NCBI GenBank assembly: GCA_947034885.2
Contig: OX344757.2
Coordinates: 9,176,001-9,240,000 of the forward strand
DNA length: 64,000 nucleotides
Origin: Thuidium tamariscinum
Lineage: Eukaryota; Streptophyta; Bryopsida; Hypnales; Thuidiaceae
Reading direction: 5' to 3'
The position numbers and the translations under genes are program-made. Below the pieces are notes generated by a model. The model was not told the origin of the DNA. It searched no databases and worked only from the letters and a program-made list of their open reading frames with translations. Position 1 is the stretch's first letter, and the number at the start of each line of letters is the position of its first letter. This document shows, one piece after another, positions 10,934 to 25,410 of this stretch.

Positions 10934-13900
10934 TTATCTGACATCATCGTCAACTATGACCCTGAAAGAACTGGACTTCTGCAGCTGCCCTGATGCAACT
11001 GAGTGAAGAAGCTCCTGAAGTTTTTTCGCATTTAAAGGCTTGCTGATATATGCATCCATCCCTGCGGACATGATGCGCTCTGCGTCACCGGACATGGCAT
11101 GCGCGGTCATGGCCACAACAGGCATGAATCGAATTCTCTCGCCACGGCTTGGATCTCTGTTCTTTTCCATTTCCCTTATCTTTGTCGTTGCCTGAAATCC
11201 GTCCAGAACGGGCATTTGTACCTGCGCCACAACAAGTAAGAAACCATCAAGAGGCAAATCAATTGCAAGGGTAGAGTAAATGGCGAAAAACTAAGACAGA
11301 CAAACGAAGGAAAGGGACAGGGGCTATATCAATTTAGGCATTTAGTCGATGTACTTACATCCATTAATATGAGATCAAAATCCTCCTCCGTGGACTTCTC
11401 AACAGCCTCCAGGCCATTGCACGCTAACACTGTTGTGTGACCCCACTTTTGTAAGAGAGTAACAGCAACACGTTGATTCACAATGTTATCTTCCGCAACA
11501 AGTATATGCAGGCCTTTGCTAGGATGAGAGATTTCCGTTGAGGTATATCCCTCCTATCACAAGACACAAACAAGGAAAGAGACAAGGTCCTCAGAATTTA
11601 ACAATAAGTAACCTAGAGAATGATCAATATGCAAGCGCAATCTCCAGCTTGAACTCATCACACCATCTGCATAGCCAATGAAAAGAATAACCAAAGCGTA
11701 TTAAACCAAACCTACTAAACTAATACAAAGTGTCAATTACTCATCGCAGGAAGTCGCCGATCTCATATTCTAGCAATCCTCGACACGGCCACACTAAAGT
11801 GACCAATGGTATAGACTGAAATACATGCCTATGGAAGAGCACACTCAGGTGATCAAGCATGTGTTCACCACAAATAAAGCTTGAATCACATGAGCATTGA
11901 GGTTCAGATAACACATTTTCCGTAACACAAATAAACTCAATTTGAAACAAGCCAAATAGCAAAAGTACTGACTGCATTGAACGAGAAACAAGAAGAAAAA
12001 TGTGTTTAAAGCTGGAGTAAAAGGGATTGCGAATGAAAAGGTACTGGATCTGAAATCTAGAGATTAGCATCCCGTCAGACAAAAGAAACCACTGCAAAAA
12101 AATTGTTGTTTGAGTCAATGCGACTATTGCTACCGCGGATCGTAGAGAGACTCAGCATTTCAGAACCTAAAAGATATAGTATTTCCACTCTCTGAGCTAC
12201 GTTGGCCAATTGGGACATACCTCCCCATTCTTCTGTTCCAGGCCTGTCAGAGACGGACTGCAAATCGGTTGTTCCTGGTAATCATTTTTAAGTCAAGTCT
12301 GAATTAGCATGACTGCTTCTAAATTTGGCCCATAAATTTCCATGAAACACTCTCAAATCAGAACTTCTAGATTAGAGAAGATTGTTCTGTTACACAAAAG
12401 ATCTATCAAATGGTGCTTCGAAGTGGTTATCATAATATCTATCATTTGAACTGACGAAATAAGCTGGATCCTCTCAGTTATGACACAGCAGTCAATTGTC
12501 CATCTAAGATCGAAAGCTAAGGCACACAATTCTCTCATCGAAAGCTCATGGTCAGAGTACTCTCAAGAACCAAACCCGATTTATATGTTCTTACACTTCT
12601 GAGATTTTACGTTACGACCGTTCACAGGAACAAATTTTCTCCGTCTTGACAGTACTTCGCTGTTAGAGATAACAAATAAGTCCTTTTACTAATCGATTCA
12701 CATAATTTTCTCTATTAGGTCAAATCTCTTCAGACCTGCTATACAAAAATTACCCAAACAGTGACACAAGTTCATTTACTGAATAACAGCTGCATGTAAT
12801 ACACTTGTGAGCACAGTTCATACAAACCACACTCTACTTACGGTCTTCCATTTTGTAGATCTAATGCAAACAAAATATAACCTCGTAAACAAGAAGTTTC
12901 ACACAAACATCTCCAAAATAATTTCACCCAAAATAAAGAAATATATATAATGACATAGATACATAAGCTATCACAGAAAGAAACTAAAGAAGAAAACTGT
13001 CAATACTTACCACAGTCACGGGTCTACCATCAGCTACACCGAGGGCAAGATGCAGCGCTCGAACCAACACTACTCGTTTAACCGGTTTTGAGATGTGCAC
13101 TTGTACTCCCAGTTGCCTGCATCTACAAAAGGCACAAACGAAATAGTTGTTCCACCGTCAATACCAATTGAAGCGACCTCAAGTAAAGTTTTAAAATATT
13201 ATTCTGCTGAATATGCTCACGAGTAACAACTTAACTTTAAACAAGTATCTATGACTAAATTCCAACTCTACTGCTACGATCAATCCCGTCACGGCAAAAA
13301 TGTATACTCGAGGGCACACCCAAAAATTAGTGGAGACCCTGAAATAGACATTTAATCTAAATTGAACAAATAACATGTCATAAAAAATGCTTATATATGC
13401 TCCAAAAAAAATTCGGCTGCTCTGAATAATCAAAAGTTATGCATGCTGTCCTCTAAGCAGGTCAGAGAATTTTACGGAAAAAACCGCTTAAAATTGTACC
13501 TGGTTGCATCAGAATGATCAACTGAAGTGAGCATTATAATAGAAGGAACAAGCCCGTTAGTCGAACCAGGTCTTGAAGGCGGGCGAGCCAGACTTGATCT
13601 CGCAAGCCTGTTTTGAGAATCACGACGCCTCTTCAAAATGCTAGATTCTGACTTGTCGCTATTTTCAGATACACCTTCCCTAGATAAAGAACCATCAGTT
13701 CTATCTTCTTGTTTCTGTCTAAAATTTGAATCTCTTTCTTCCAGAGACTTTCTCACAGAAACAGGCACCTCAGGGTCAACCTGCAGAAAAACCACAATGT
13801 ATCAGCAAATCTTCAAATTAACAAAGCTAAGCTCTTGGCAATACAAAATCGAGTAAATCCAGGTATAAATCGTGTTCACTGAAAGTCTAGTTTTCATCGC

Positions 13901-16900
13901 CACCTAAGACAGCGCGGAGACAATGCAATGTGTTCAGAGTGCCAAGACTCTTGAAGGTAATCTGAGATGAGTTCGAATTCAGAAACTAGGTGCCAATACC
14001 TCATCTCCTTCACTTTCAGATTCCGACTCCTCTAAATCGCCAACAGCTCGAACCATCAAACTGCTGTCACCCTTGTGCAACGGAGTTATTCGAGGTGTTG
14101 ACCCTAACAGATAAGGCTTCTCGTAAAGGAATTGAACAAGTTCAGAAGCATCCTTTCCATACAGCCACATATCTAGCAACAAAACTCGAATTTGCTGATC
14201 CGCATCTGCTGCTGCTTGCAAAGCGATCTTAGCAGATTCAATTCCATCGACGCCTTCTGAAATCATACCCCATACCTGTATCAAAAAATAACAAGTCAAC
14301 TTTGTGAGAGCAACGAACAATGCAGAGGATACGAGAACTCAGCTGAATTGAAGGGGCCAAACAAACTTAGCATATACTGTACGTTTGAAGCATTCAACCT
14401 TGCCTCCATGTAGCCTCTACAAGTGAGGAGAAATAATATGATTTCTATAGATGATATAAGGAGGTTCAATATGAAACGAAGAACGGTGTTGCAGGAGATG
14501 TCAAACCTTCAGCATATCCACTAAGATGGCACGATTAACACTGTTATCATCCACAACAAGGACGTGGATATCCTTCAAGCCGTCCACATTTAAAGAAGAT
14601 GGAAGGTCACAGACAGGAGGTATATGGAAATTTGCAGTGAAGCTAAAGGTGCTCCCTTTCCCTTCACTCTCAACCCACATCGTGCCTCCCATCGCAGCAG
14701 CCAGCTTTGAGGATATGACAAGACCCAGACCTGTTCCTCCATATAACCTGGAAAGCAAAGCCCTCAGTAAAAATTTCGAGGCACCATAATAAAAAGCAAT
14801 CTCGCGTGTGCTAACCTAAGTAAGGAATAAAAAAACAATTGAAGACGTTCTAGACCAGGGCATAATAACTTAAACGAAGATCATTTTACTCCGGTACTAC
14901 TTTTACAAACGAACATGTATAAAAATCTGACAATGATTAAAAAGAAACTCATAATCATAATACAAGATTTTGTACCTTGTTGTTGATGAATCCACTTGGG
15001 AAAAAGCCTGAAACAACAAGGATTGCTTTTGCTTTGGTATCCCAATTCCTGAAATGACGGATGACAGTCTCATCAAATACAAAAATTTCCAAAAGTCACA
15101 AATTACAATAATAAGTAAAATGAAGTGCATATGAAAGAAGTATAAGCGTAAACTGAAGTCAGAAATATCTATATTTGATCCTAAATATACTGATAAATTG
15201 TTAAAACTACCAAACCCTTGAACAAATTTAAAAAATAAAAAAATTAGGAAAGGAAGATATAGAACTGCAACGAGGGTTAAAACAGTATTTAGGAGTGCCA
15301 GAAAGCACTATGATCCTTTCCAATAAACGATACCATCTGAACATGCAGAACAGACACAATGAATCGAAAATTACCAGTATCCCTAACAGAGAACAAGAGC
15401 TCAATGTTGTCACCATCTCTACTCTTGACCTTTGCTGAAACAATAACTTCCCCTTCAGCGGTAAACTTAATGCTGTTACCTGCGACAAACAAAAGGCACA
15501 AAAATATTAAGAATGAGTGAACTGCAAAAATGAGAGCAGATGGAAGACATCAAGGTCGAGACTGAAATTTACCTATGAGGTTGACAAAAACTTGAAAAAG
15601 CCGCCCTGGATCACCAATGATTTGATCAGGTACCGAACGATCCACCTGACAGGCTAGCTCGAGGCCCTTCTTATTAGCACGAGCAGCCAAGACGGACACT
15701 GCATGCTCAAGTTGATCATACAATGAGAACTGGATGTCTTCCATTTCCAGCTTCCCGGCTTCAATTTTACTGAAGTCCAAAATATCTGTGATGATTCGCA
15801 GTAGATGTTTCGCTGAAAATCGGACCTACACCAAGAGCACAAACTTGAAAATTCCAGTTGAGTCTCACAGAAAACGAACAGAAAACAAGGATGAGCTGCA
15901 GTGCAACTGAAAATATATACTCGTGTGACATGCAAACAACTCTCCGTAAACATCACGTAACAAAAATATATTCTAAAATAATATCCGTCAAAGCTGCTAT
16001 TCAAATAAGCTTACACAGAATAGTTCACACGAGGCAAAAAATAGAACGATCTAAAAGAAAGTAGACGATAAAATTCAATTTCGAAATACATAAACCAAAA
16101 CAACAGCTCAATTCTATATTTCGCAAAGGCACTCTACAGTAACCAACGAATAATGACATAGTAAGAATGTGATACAGGATGAACAAAAAAAGTAATTGTG
16201 ATCTGCACACAAAGAGTCGAACAGAATTCTAGGCACACGAACATAAGTTTATGAGGCAAATCGTTTAAGATAAGGTCAGACCAAAACATCTATAACCACC
16301 ATAGAAGAACTTTAGTCAAGATACCCTCACATGAACATAACACAACGGAGATCTACAAAGATCTCACAGGAGATGACAGTGTTTCAAAAAACAGGGTCTA
16401 CAATTCCGATAGTACCAGATCGAGATATTCTTGCTGCTCAGGAGAAGTTCGAGTATCGAGACATAGCTCGGTGCAGTTGATGATTCCATTCAATGGAGTG
16501 CGGATCTCATGAGACATATTAGCCAAAAATTGTGATTTCATTTTGTCAGCTTGTAAAGCAGCATCTTTGGCTTTCTTTACTTCCTCCTCCACTCGCCGTC
16601 TTTCAACTATTTCAACTTTCAAAACTTCATTGACTCGGGCCAGTTCTGTTATCCTCTCGGTGACTTGCATAGACTGCACAATACAAACGAGCTGCAAAAG
16701 TTAACTAATGTTCAAATCCATGAAATTGTAAATGCTGAAAGAAAGAAATACTTAGTCAAGCATGTAGAAAGCATTTCAAATGATGTGAGGCTCCAAGGAC
16801 TTCGTGCTCGTGACATAAGTTCCCAATACTTACGATGACAGCTCAACAAAGATATCAACGCAATAGATCTGACTCCAGAAGCATTTTCAGTTTCGTGAAG

Positions 16901-19877
16901 CAGTACTACGAACAGAGGCGCGCTGATATAGTTCCATGGACCTAACAGATAACTGTTATCACTTCTAGCAATGTATCTGATGACACATAGTTTGGATTTT
17001 GTCAAAGACAAACTGCCTTACTAACCTTGATCCGGGTAAACTGTCCTACGACGATAACATAGGCATTAACAATGACAAAAGTTCAAGTTCAAGTTCCAGA
17101 TAACAAGAGGACGTGCCTTCAGTTCCAACTGTGCATGACTGGTTGCAATTTCTTCAGCCATGCCATTAAAAATTCGTCTTAAATCATCGATTTCATCACG
17201 TAGTATAACAGAGCCAATTTTCACCCTAGCACTCATGTCTCCACCTTTAATAGCTGTTGCTACATTTCCGAGCTCAATGATTGGGGCAGTAAAGAGCTGA
17301 AGCACAATCAACACATGAACAGGAACTTGCTTAGAATCGGAATAATGCTTGATAACAAAAGTGTGCGAGATCACCAAACTCAGTCTCAGCTAAATATATA
17401 CGGAGAAGTAACAATAGTAAATATCATCAAAACGTAACCTACAAGTCGGCATAAAGAACAAGCACAGCCCTCAGAATCAATTAACAAAGCTACACACCTT
17501 TTGCAAGGACAAGAGAATGAGATAGCTGACAATAACTGCAATTGAATGTCGAATATTGAATGCACGTGAAAAAGAAAAAAAATCCTGATAATAATTCGCC
17601 AAAGAAAAAGATCAAGGGTACTTCCAACCTACCTTGGCAAGGCAAAAAGAAGCCAAAACGCCCACAAGCAGAATAATTATCATAGCTACAATTATCACAA
17701 TGCGGACTCTTTGCACTGGTTTGAACGCTTCCGCCTCACTCATTTTTGCAAGCAAGCCTGACACTCGCACAGAGTAAGAAGTAAGCCAAAAGTTTCAGAC
17801 AGAGAGATTCCCAGCATCTTGACCACATGATGTATATATACTACTGTCCACATTATGCAACACGATGTGATGTATGAGACGCCAGCATTCCGGACAAAAT
17901 AACGCAATAATTGTCAATCTGCAACCTAGATTGTGAGTTAATTCCATAACTCTACACAGCCCTCTGACTGCACTCGTCACTAAGACATAACCAGAGATGA
18001 TGAGAAACAAGTGCACTTAACCATGGTATCTCTATCAAAACGATCTGGAATTGTAAAGAAATTTAATTTCCAATCCAAAGTCTAAACGTTACACTATAAA
18101 CGCAGTAGTGACTTCAAGTACAAGCAGGACATAGTTGAGGGACATACCCCACTTTTGGTATCCCACAGGTGTATAAGCAACAATAACCTTTTGCCCTCGA
18201 TAGTCCTTCTCAATCATTGTACCGTTCAAACCGTCCTCACAAGCAAGTTTGATAGCACCTGTAAGTGCAATGTCCTGTACATAATTGGCCAGTGATGGTG
18301 GAAGCACAAGGTGCACTCGATCGCCCTGTGGAACTCCAACTATGAGCTCTCCAGTATTTTGAAGGCCAGTTCGATCTGTTACCAGCTTCCCTAATCTAGA
18401 GGCATTGACCCATGCAAGCAACACTCCAGCTAAACTTGAATCTTTCTGAAGACATGCACAACAAAAGAAGTCTTAAAATATTGCACAAGGCATGTATCTA
18501 CAGATAATAAGACACTTACTTGAAAAAAACTCTCCACAGTGTCAAGATAAAATGCTTCTAATCTGAACAACACACAATCTAAGAAAAAGGAATACCAAAT
18601 CCACAAAATTTAATAAATTTATCCTCACTTTTAAACTATTTGCAGTAACATCACTGTCGATTGATGCATCTTTCAGAAGTCAAATACTAACCTTTACTAA
18701 ACCATTCACACACCAGCAGGCCAAACGTCACCAAAAATAATCATAACCAGCGTAAATGTCGAGTGTAAAAACGTCTATTCCGTTCTTGATGACAAACGTT
18801 ATAATGAGAATGTCTACAAATAACTTGTAGAAGCAATCACCTAACTGCAACCCAAGTACTCATTACATTTGCAATGACGCTAATCACGTTTTGCGTTGTT
18901 AAGAAGGTAAGATCTTGGAGCAGAGTAAGGACAGAAAGGTGACATACGTTCAGGAAAACAAAGAGACGGATAAGACGGATAAAGGGTTCGGTGAACCTAC
19001 CAACGTGATATTCCTTGACACCAAATACTTCCAACCATCTTGGGTATGTATCGGCATATCAAAATGAACATCCAACTGCACGAGACGGAGTTGCTCAGCG
19101 CTTAACGTTTGATTGAACAGGGATTGTGAGTTAGCAGTGTCACCAGCTGAAAACACGAAGTGTCCTGAGGCGTTGTAGATAGCTGCACTCATGAACTCCG
19201 ACACTGCTGTAACAGCTGAACTTAGATCTTTGACAGCTGTGGATTCATTTACACTCGAATGCATTGATAAATAAGAAACGAGCTGCACTCTTGTGGCTAT
19301 CAGCTGCATTTTATCCATCTCTCCACTAAGGTAATCTTGCAGCTGTTCCGTTCTCAGAACGGCTACTGTAGTCAGACGTCTTTCAATTTCATGTACAAGC
19401 TGTGCGCGGGAGTTAAACCACATTACAAGGGACAACGCACCCCCAGACACCACCACCTGCAGCACAGAGTCAGAGGTGAAATAACAACAAAAATAATTTA
19501 TGCATGCACGAACAGAATTAAACAATATAAAGGAATAAATAACGTAAATACTCCCAAATAGAGAAACTTTCAATAGACCGTAACTTCCAGAGTGAGTTCC
19601 ATACCAGGATCCCAATGAATAGAGTCAGCTTCAACCATATTGACGCTTTCAGGCCTTTCTTTGGCCGCCATGACGAAGATCCCCGTACAGGAAGTACCGC
19701 TTCCGGCGAATTGATACCCGCCATTGATACTGGTAATCTCTCACTGCGAGTTAGAAGTTCTAACCCACATTCCTCTTCAATGAGCCCACTAACCGGAGAC
19801 ACATGGTTCATCCGAGTTTCGGCGCCATCTCCAGAGTTTCGACAGCCGACCATGTCGTACCTTCCCCCACCTAACAT
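10934..19877 (-). CDS. Hybrid histidine kinase: two TM segments, dCache-like sensor, HAMP, HisKA, HATPase, two receivers; 16 exons, 1155 aa
   Basis: Exons in reading order: 19877-19605, 19456-19001, 18445-18148, 17757-17633, 17296-17117, 16673-16416, 15825-15573, 15479-15375, 15048-14976, 14747-14507, 14275-14000, 13780-13500, 13122-13011, 12274-12221, 11553-11359, 11221-10934. Layout by residue: TM1 about 81-105, extracytosolic sensor 106-345 (dCache-like by length and position, inferred), TM2 362-384, HAMP 385-437, coiled coil, HisKA with SHEIRTPLN (His499), HATPase with N617, DTGIGI at 648-653 and GGTGLGL at 677-683. Receiver 1 has D740-D741, D789 and K952 but is split by a Ser/Glu/Arg-rich insert. 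Receiver 2 is canonical (E1016-D1017, D1060, K1121). It should autophosphorylate and pass phosphate to His-phosphotransfer proteins. The ligand is unknown; there is no CHASE domain, so it is not a typical cytokinin receptor. The sensor-HAMP layout is rare among angiosperm kinases. Intron 5 seems to use a GC donor. The first in-frame ATG (19877) was chosen; M9 and M23 are alternatives. Confidence 0.88.
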
Positions 19878-21140
19878 ATACCCATCACTAAAATTACAGG
19901 CTATCTTTCCATCATCTAGTCAAACGCCCAAACCTACAGAACTCTAATCTGAACATCTGCAACATAATGCTTAAATTTCTAAGAATTAGGCATTTGCAAG
20001 ATATCCCACTAACAAGCATTGCTGCATTCTCGAACCTGCAATACTGGAAGCACCATCGCGTTACAAAGTAATAAAATTGCAATGTTTTTGCTTTCTTTGT
20101 TTATGCCCAGGGTGAGGTCACACCCTAGTCACATCTTCCAATCAAAAACCCAGTTCAAGAAACAACATCCTTGATCCTAGTATGCTTTTCCACCGCACCG
20201 TCCATTTAAAAATCACACCGAACCTGTAATGAGCCTGTTCCTATCAACAATTTCCTCCATATACAACACCTGAGTCTTACAGTCTATTCCAATCCTCTCC
20301 AATTTTCTCGTCCAGCTCAGAAAACCATTCCATCTCCTATTTTCTCAGAAAGCGGTTGAATATACATAGATTAGTGTTCCACTTGTCTCCCCCCATCAAA
20401 GTTTCTTGTTTCGCAATAGAACTAAACATGTGCCAAACCTAACCAGAATTTCCTCCATCGACCTCCATTTCTCAGTTCTCAGTCAAATTTTACCTCGACT
20501 TCATTACAGGAAGCTCACACAGCCAGCCCAAACCCTAACTTACCTCTTTGAAGCCGAGACCGAGCCTCAGATCGACGTCCGCCCATCTCCATCTAAGCAC
20601 CATCCACAGAAGCTCCACACCGTCGTCCTCTTCGTTCTCAATTCCGAGTCCCCAACCCTACACTCTAAACCATGACCAAACCCTAGCTCGTCCGCGCGCT
20701 TCAAGAAACAACGGCATCAATCACGTAAAAACCTCACCATGCTCAAAACTCTACCACCTCGTTAAACTCCTCACTGCGAAAAAACTTTTCCAACCACAGC
20801 CATAACCGCTCACCCTCCCACTGACAACAAATCTCGCCATTCTCCCTTCCCATCCCACACCACCGCAAAATTCCAGCCCGCCTCTCAATTCACCCGTTCT
20901 CTCTCCACAGTCCACCGTTTCCGAATCCGTAAACTACACTGCCAAGCCCCAGTGCTCAGCCGCCTCAAAGTCGACCCTGCGCACTCCGCTCTGGCTCCCC
21001 AAGCCTCACGGAAATCGCCGCAAGAACGTCCACAGCTCGAGCACGATTAGCAAAATGCCATTCTTCCGCAATTTGCTCCAGTTCATAGAGTTTTCATCCA
21101 TCTGTTTCAGAGTTTTTTCATCTGTCTAGCGGCCTAGGTG
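19878..21140 (-). promoter_or_regulatory. Probable 5' leader and promoter region of the histidine kinase gene
   Basis: This stretch is poor in G and rich in C, A and T on the + strand, so a minus-strand transcript would be rich in G, A and T. Such purine-rich leaders are common in plant genes, and long leaders occur in kinase genes. Composition changes abruptly to AT-rich repeats near 21250. Small + strand frames show no family resemblance. No core promoter element could be fixed. Confidence 0.35.
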
Positions 21141-21249
21141 AGTGCCTGAGTATCTCTACAGTACTGTGCCACTCCAGCGGAGGACCCGTTCATCCGTCAC
21201 CCCGCCTGCTTGGCCCTGGTCCACCCTTGATCGTGACAGTTACCAAAAG

Positions 21250-24200
21250 TGCCGACGTTTTTACTCATTTTTTTTACTCATTTTTTTACGGAGAAGTAAC
21301 TCCAACCATCTTTGGGATGGAGTAACTGCTCATTTGGAGACTCATAGTCAACCTTGCATATTTGTTTTCACATAGTTGGAATGAAATTGTTGAGTTCTAG
21401 TATGGTTGCATCTTATAAGTAGGAGTTTTTCTGTAAAGCTAGGTTTCTTTTATTTTGTTAGCTCAATTTTAGTTGCTTTTCATACATAAAGTTGTTGAAG
21501 GGCATAAATAAAGAACAAATTTTATGTCATTGAAATATCATTATTTTTGTCTAGTGGGATTTTTTTCAAGTTGTTACTAGAAGCAACTACCTTGTAAAGG
21601 AAGGTAGTTGTAAGAGACTTGAATGATAGGAATGAATACACTATATAGGTCTGGATGATTCAATTAATGCATCTAATATGATGATTATTAATAACTTACA
21701 TTAATTTGGAAACTATATTAATTTCTAACGCACATTGCTTTGGTAGTTCACAATATCTTAGATGAAAATTATATATTCTATTCTTGGCTATTTCTATTTC
21801 ATTCTAAATATTGTGATTTTCATCTAAACTTCTTTTACATTCATCTATCTTCATTTAACATTCATCAATTTTGAATAGTTTCATTCAAATGATCATTCTA
21901 AGTATATGGAAATTTCATCTATTTTTCATTCAATTAGTATAAGGGAGTCTTACACTAAATGAAATAAATTTTGTAGTATTTCCAATACTCTTCAATAAAT
22001 TTTTGAAAAATAAAAAACAAACTAAATAGAGTTTATTATAAGATAATAGTAATCCTAAAGTTTACAAATACATCAAAGAATTAGATTTAAATAACAAAGT
22101 TAATTATGAAGACTTTGAGAGATTATATTATTGACAAACATGATTTGAGAATCCAAAAGACTTCTTTGGAATGATTTTCTAGCTTCATGTTTATAATTTA
22201 TTTCAAATATAAAATACAAAAATTTATCTACCTCTAAAATAAAAATGTTCTTTGACATGTACATAATAGATCATAATTTTATGGAATTTTTAATTACTTG
22301 ATTTCTAATAAATATATACATATATAAAAACATTTAAAATTTTGTCTATTTAAAATGATGTTCAAAAAACAAACAATTGAAGGGATAGTTGTATTAATCT
22401 TTAAGTTAAAGACTTAATCTAATCTATACTAATGAAAAGACTATATTTCATAATAATATATAGAAATCACCTACAAATTGCATGACTTATATCCCACACC
22501 AAAGGGCTGTTTTGAAATTGTCAAGCTACCATTTTTGGAAAAAAAAATGGTTCTTGGAATGCAAATAAAATTTCAAAAATAAAATAAAATAATGTGGCAC
22601 TACCCCTGCCACATCAAATTCCTGCAATTCACTGCGTTCCCAAACTGTGGGAACTTACAATCTTTTACTCCCCTCAAATTTCTTCTAATGATTCTCAGGA
22701 ATTGTTACATTTCTAATTTGCAGTGGTTTTCAAATGTTCTAAAATAAGTTCACTATATAGAAAAAAGATATGGATTCTACAAAAATATAAGTTATATTAT
22801 AAATGAAATCCATTATAAATTATATTAATAAGGTAAAATTAGTTGTGTTTTAAGAATTTGAAAAATTCCTATTGCAAAATTGAATTGGAGAGGCAAGAAA
22901 GTTACTTGAAAATAAATTCAATTCAAACTACCAAAAAAATTGAGGGAACTACACATTGAGAAAACCTATGAAAAATTTGTACATGGTCTACATGAATGTT
23001 TAGAAGATACTTCCTTACAATGCATTATGCACTCCAAATTAGATGTTCACAATTGGAAGAATTGCATTTGTTTGTTTATATTATTGTACTTTTATTCAAA
23101 CTTTTATATTTCACTTTGATGTTTAGAATAATAGATTAAACTTTTAAAACTTAAAAGAAATGTTTTCACTTTTGTAATTTTTGAAATGTATATTTTACAA
23201 AATTATGAGGAAGAGATGATCTTACGTGAACTTTAAATGAAGATTATGAATTTGATTTGACAAAAAAATAGATTTTCTTTAAGCATCTTATATACTTGAA
23301 ACTAATGTACTATAGTGTGCACATGCCCATGTTTAATATCCACCTAGGTATGCAACTCCCATATTATGTGGCCTTGATTATAATCACTTTTAATGTGTTT
23401 GAATCCAATCTCAAGGGATGAAATGAGTATTCTTTGAAGACAATAATAGCATTAACAACCTAATTATATGAGTTTTTTTAATACATGTATCATAGGCTAA
23501 GCTACTCAACTTTGCGGGTTTTTTAATAAAAAATTCAAAAAATTTGGAGGGAAATTTTTGTATGGATTTTCAAAAACAATGCATAGGTTTTTCGATTCTT
23601 CATATAAATTGTTAGTTAATTCTAAAATGTATACATTGCAACATTTTCTACATTTAGTTTTCTCTTAATTTGGTTGGCCATTACCAAATTTTTTAGTCTT
23701 TTTAATTTGATATAATTTTAACAAAAGTAATCCTCTAAGCCATTTTAATATTCATGACCTTGCATATAATACAAGAGTTGCATACCCTAGAATATCTATT
23801 TCACATCAAGAAAAATAACATATTCAAAGAACATTGTTATTTTATAGACATTGATGTTTTCACTAATTTGGTGTGAAAATCAAATCATCATAACTTCTTA
23901 AGATGTAATATGCAAATAAAACTAAATTAGTTAGAATGTATATTAAAAAAAATGCATTTAGAAAGTTATCATCATATTTCACCATGGTGCATTGAATTTT
24001 GGGATGATAGAAATTTAAGGGATTAAGGAAATAAAGTCATTAAATATGTAAACTTGTAAAGTTGACATGTGCTCTATATTTTGAGTGTATAGGCATAGTG
24101 AGGCACAAGTTTGGATTTTGAAAAAAAACATTAAAATTATTAAATATCCCCCCATCTTCCATCCCCCCTACTTATGATTTTTACAAAGCTAACTTACTAA

Positions 24201-25410
24201 AATCAATATGGAACAACTCCATATACATATATATATATAGCTTGTATTGTATTCATATTCATATCCTATACATCCATATTCATATATGTATTTTGAAAAG
24301 TATTTGTGTTTATCTTTGTATCCATATAATATACAACCATAGTTGTATTTGTATTTGAGATTGTATTTAAAATCAATAGCTTTTGACCTTTTGAGAAATT
24401 GATGGCATTGGGGGGAGCATTTTTAAAAACAACAACAATAACCAAGACTTGCTTGTATCTTTTCAATAAATAATAAAGTTTAGATTATGATAATCTATGA
24501 TGGAATTGCATAGAAATTCAAAATTGTGTTTTTAAGCACATTGTAGTCCTAAATTACAAACACAAATTAACAATTTTACTATTTTGCAATTTTTTTTAGT
24601 TTTTAATTTATTGATTTCGATGTTGATTTTAATTTGTAGCCAACATTTATTAATTTAAAAATACTCAAATCTGCCAATTATATTCCTTTTATGTTTGCCA
24701 CTACAATAAAATGTAAAAATGATTTAAAAAATATAATTGTTTTCATATTTTAGGGCCAAAAATTCTTTCACCTATTGCTGAAGAAATTTTTAACTTTTAA
24801 AAATTAAAATTTTATGATTTTTTGGTCTCTCTCAAATATATTAAAACATGAATCAAAGTAATCAAATCATTTTTTTGACACAATAGATCTATATAATTTT
24901 GATTTATAAAATATTATATGTTAGTGATAAAATTATTGAAAATTTAAAGCATGCATCATAAATCATATGATTTCATATTTATATAGATATTGTATGACAA
25001 GGCTAGCAAAACAAGACAAAACTCACTCCAACTACATTAATTGAACATGCTGATTCTATTCAGAAGTGCATGAGCTATTTGATCTTATGATGTCTTGTTG
25101 AATACTTGGTCTATTTTAAAAATGTCAATTTGTATTCATTATTAATCATTCTATTCAATATATTTAGTGTAATTAGTTTGCCTTATTTAAATTTGGAGTC
25201 TGAAAGGGACAAAATAATAGCAAAATGATTTTTCAAATATGAAATAACACAAATTTTTGGTTCATAATGTAAGTTATTTTATTTACTTTGATTTACATTA
25301 GTATATCCTTAAGTGATTTAAAGAAATAACATCAATTATGATTTCTTAAACATTTAAAATTTTTTTTAAGGTAATTTAAAGTCTCCATTAAAAAATCTAA
25401 AATTTTCGTA
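21250..25410. other. AT-rich gene-free stretch with decayed repeats
   Basis: About 4.1 kb of very AT-rich sequence with no credible gene. It contains a decayed copy of repeat family D (about 22490-22690), a TATATATATA run near 24225-24240 and scattered poly(A/T) tracts. The rest is probably old transposon sequence that I cannot assign. Confidence 0.5.
22490..22690. repeat. Decayed copy of repeat family D
   Basis: Similar to 34064-34325 and 45880-46176: CCAAAGGGCTGTTTTG near the left, AATGTGGCACT in the middle, and GTTCCCAAACTGTGGGAAC, ACAATCTTTTA and CTCCCCTCAAATTTCTTCTAAT at the right. The termini are too decayed to place exactly. Confidence 0.45.

Noticed and set aside
20406-20805. Two overlapping + strand frames with Ser/Pro-rich products
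   Set aside because: Low-complexity translation of the C-rich leader region of the histidine kinase gene, with no homology and no splice logic.
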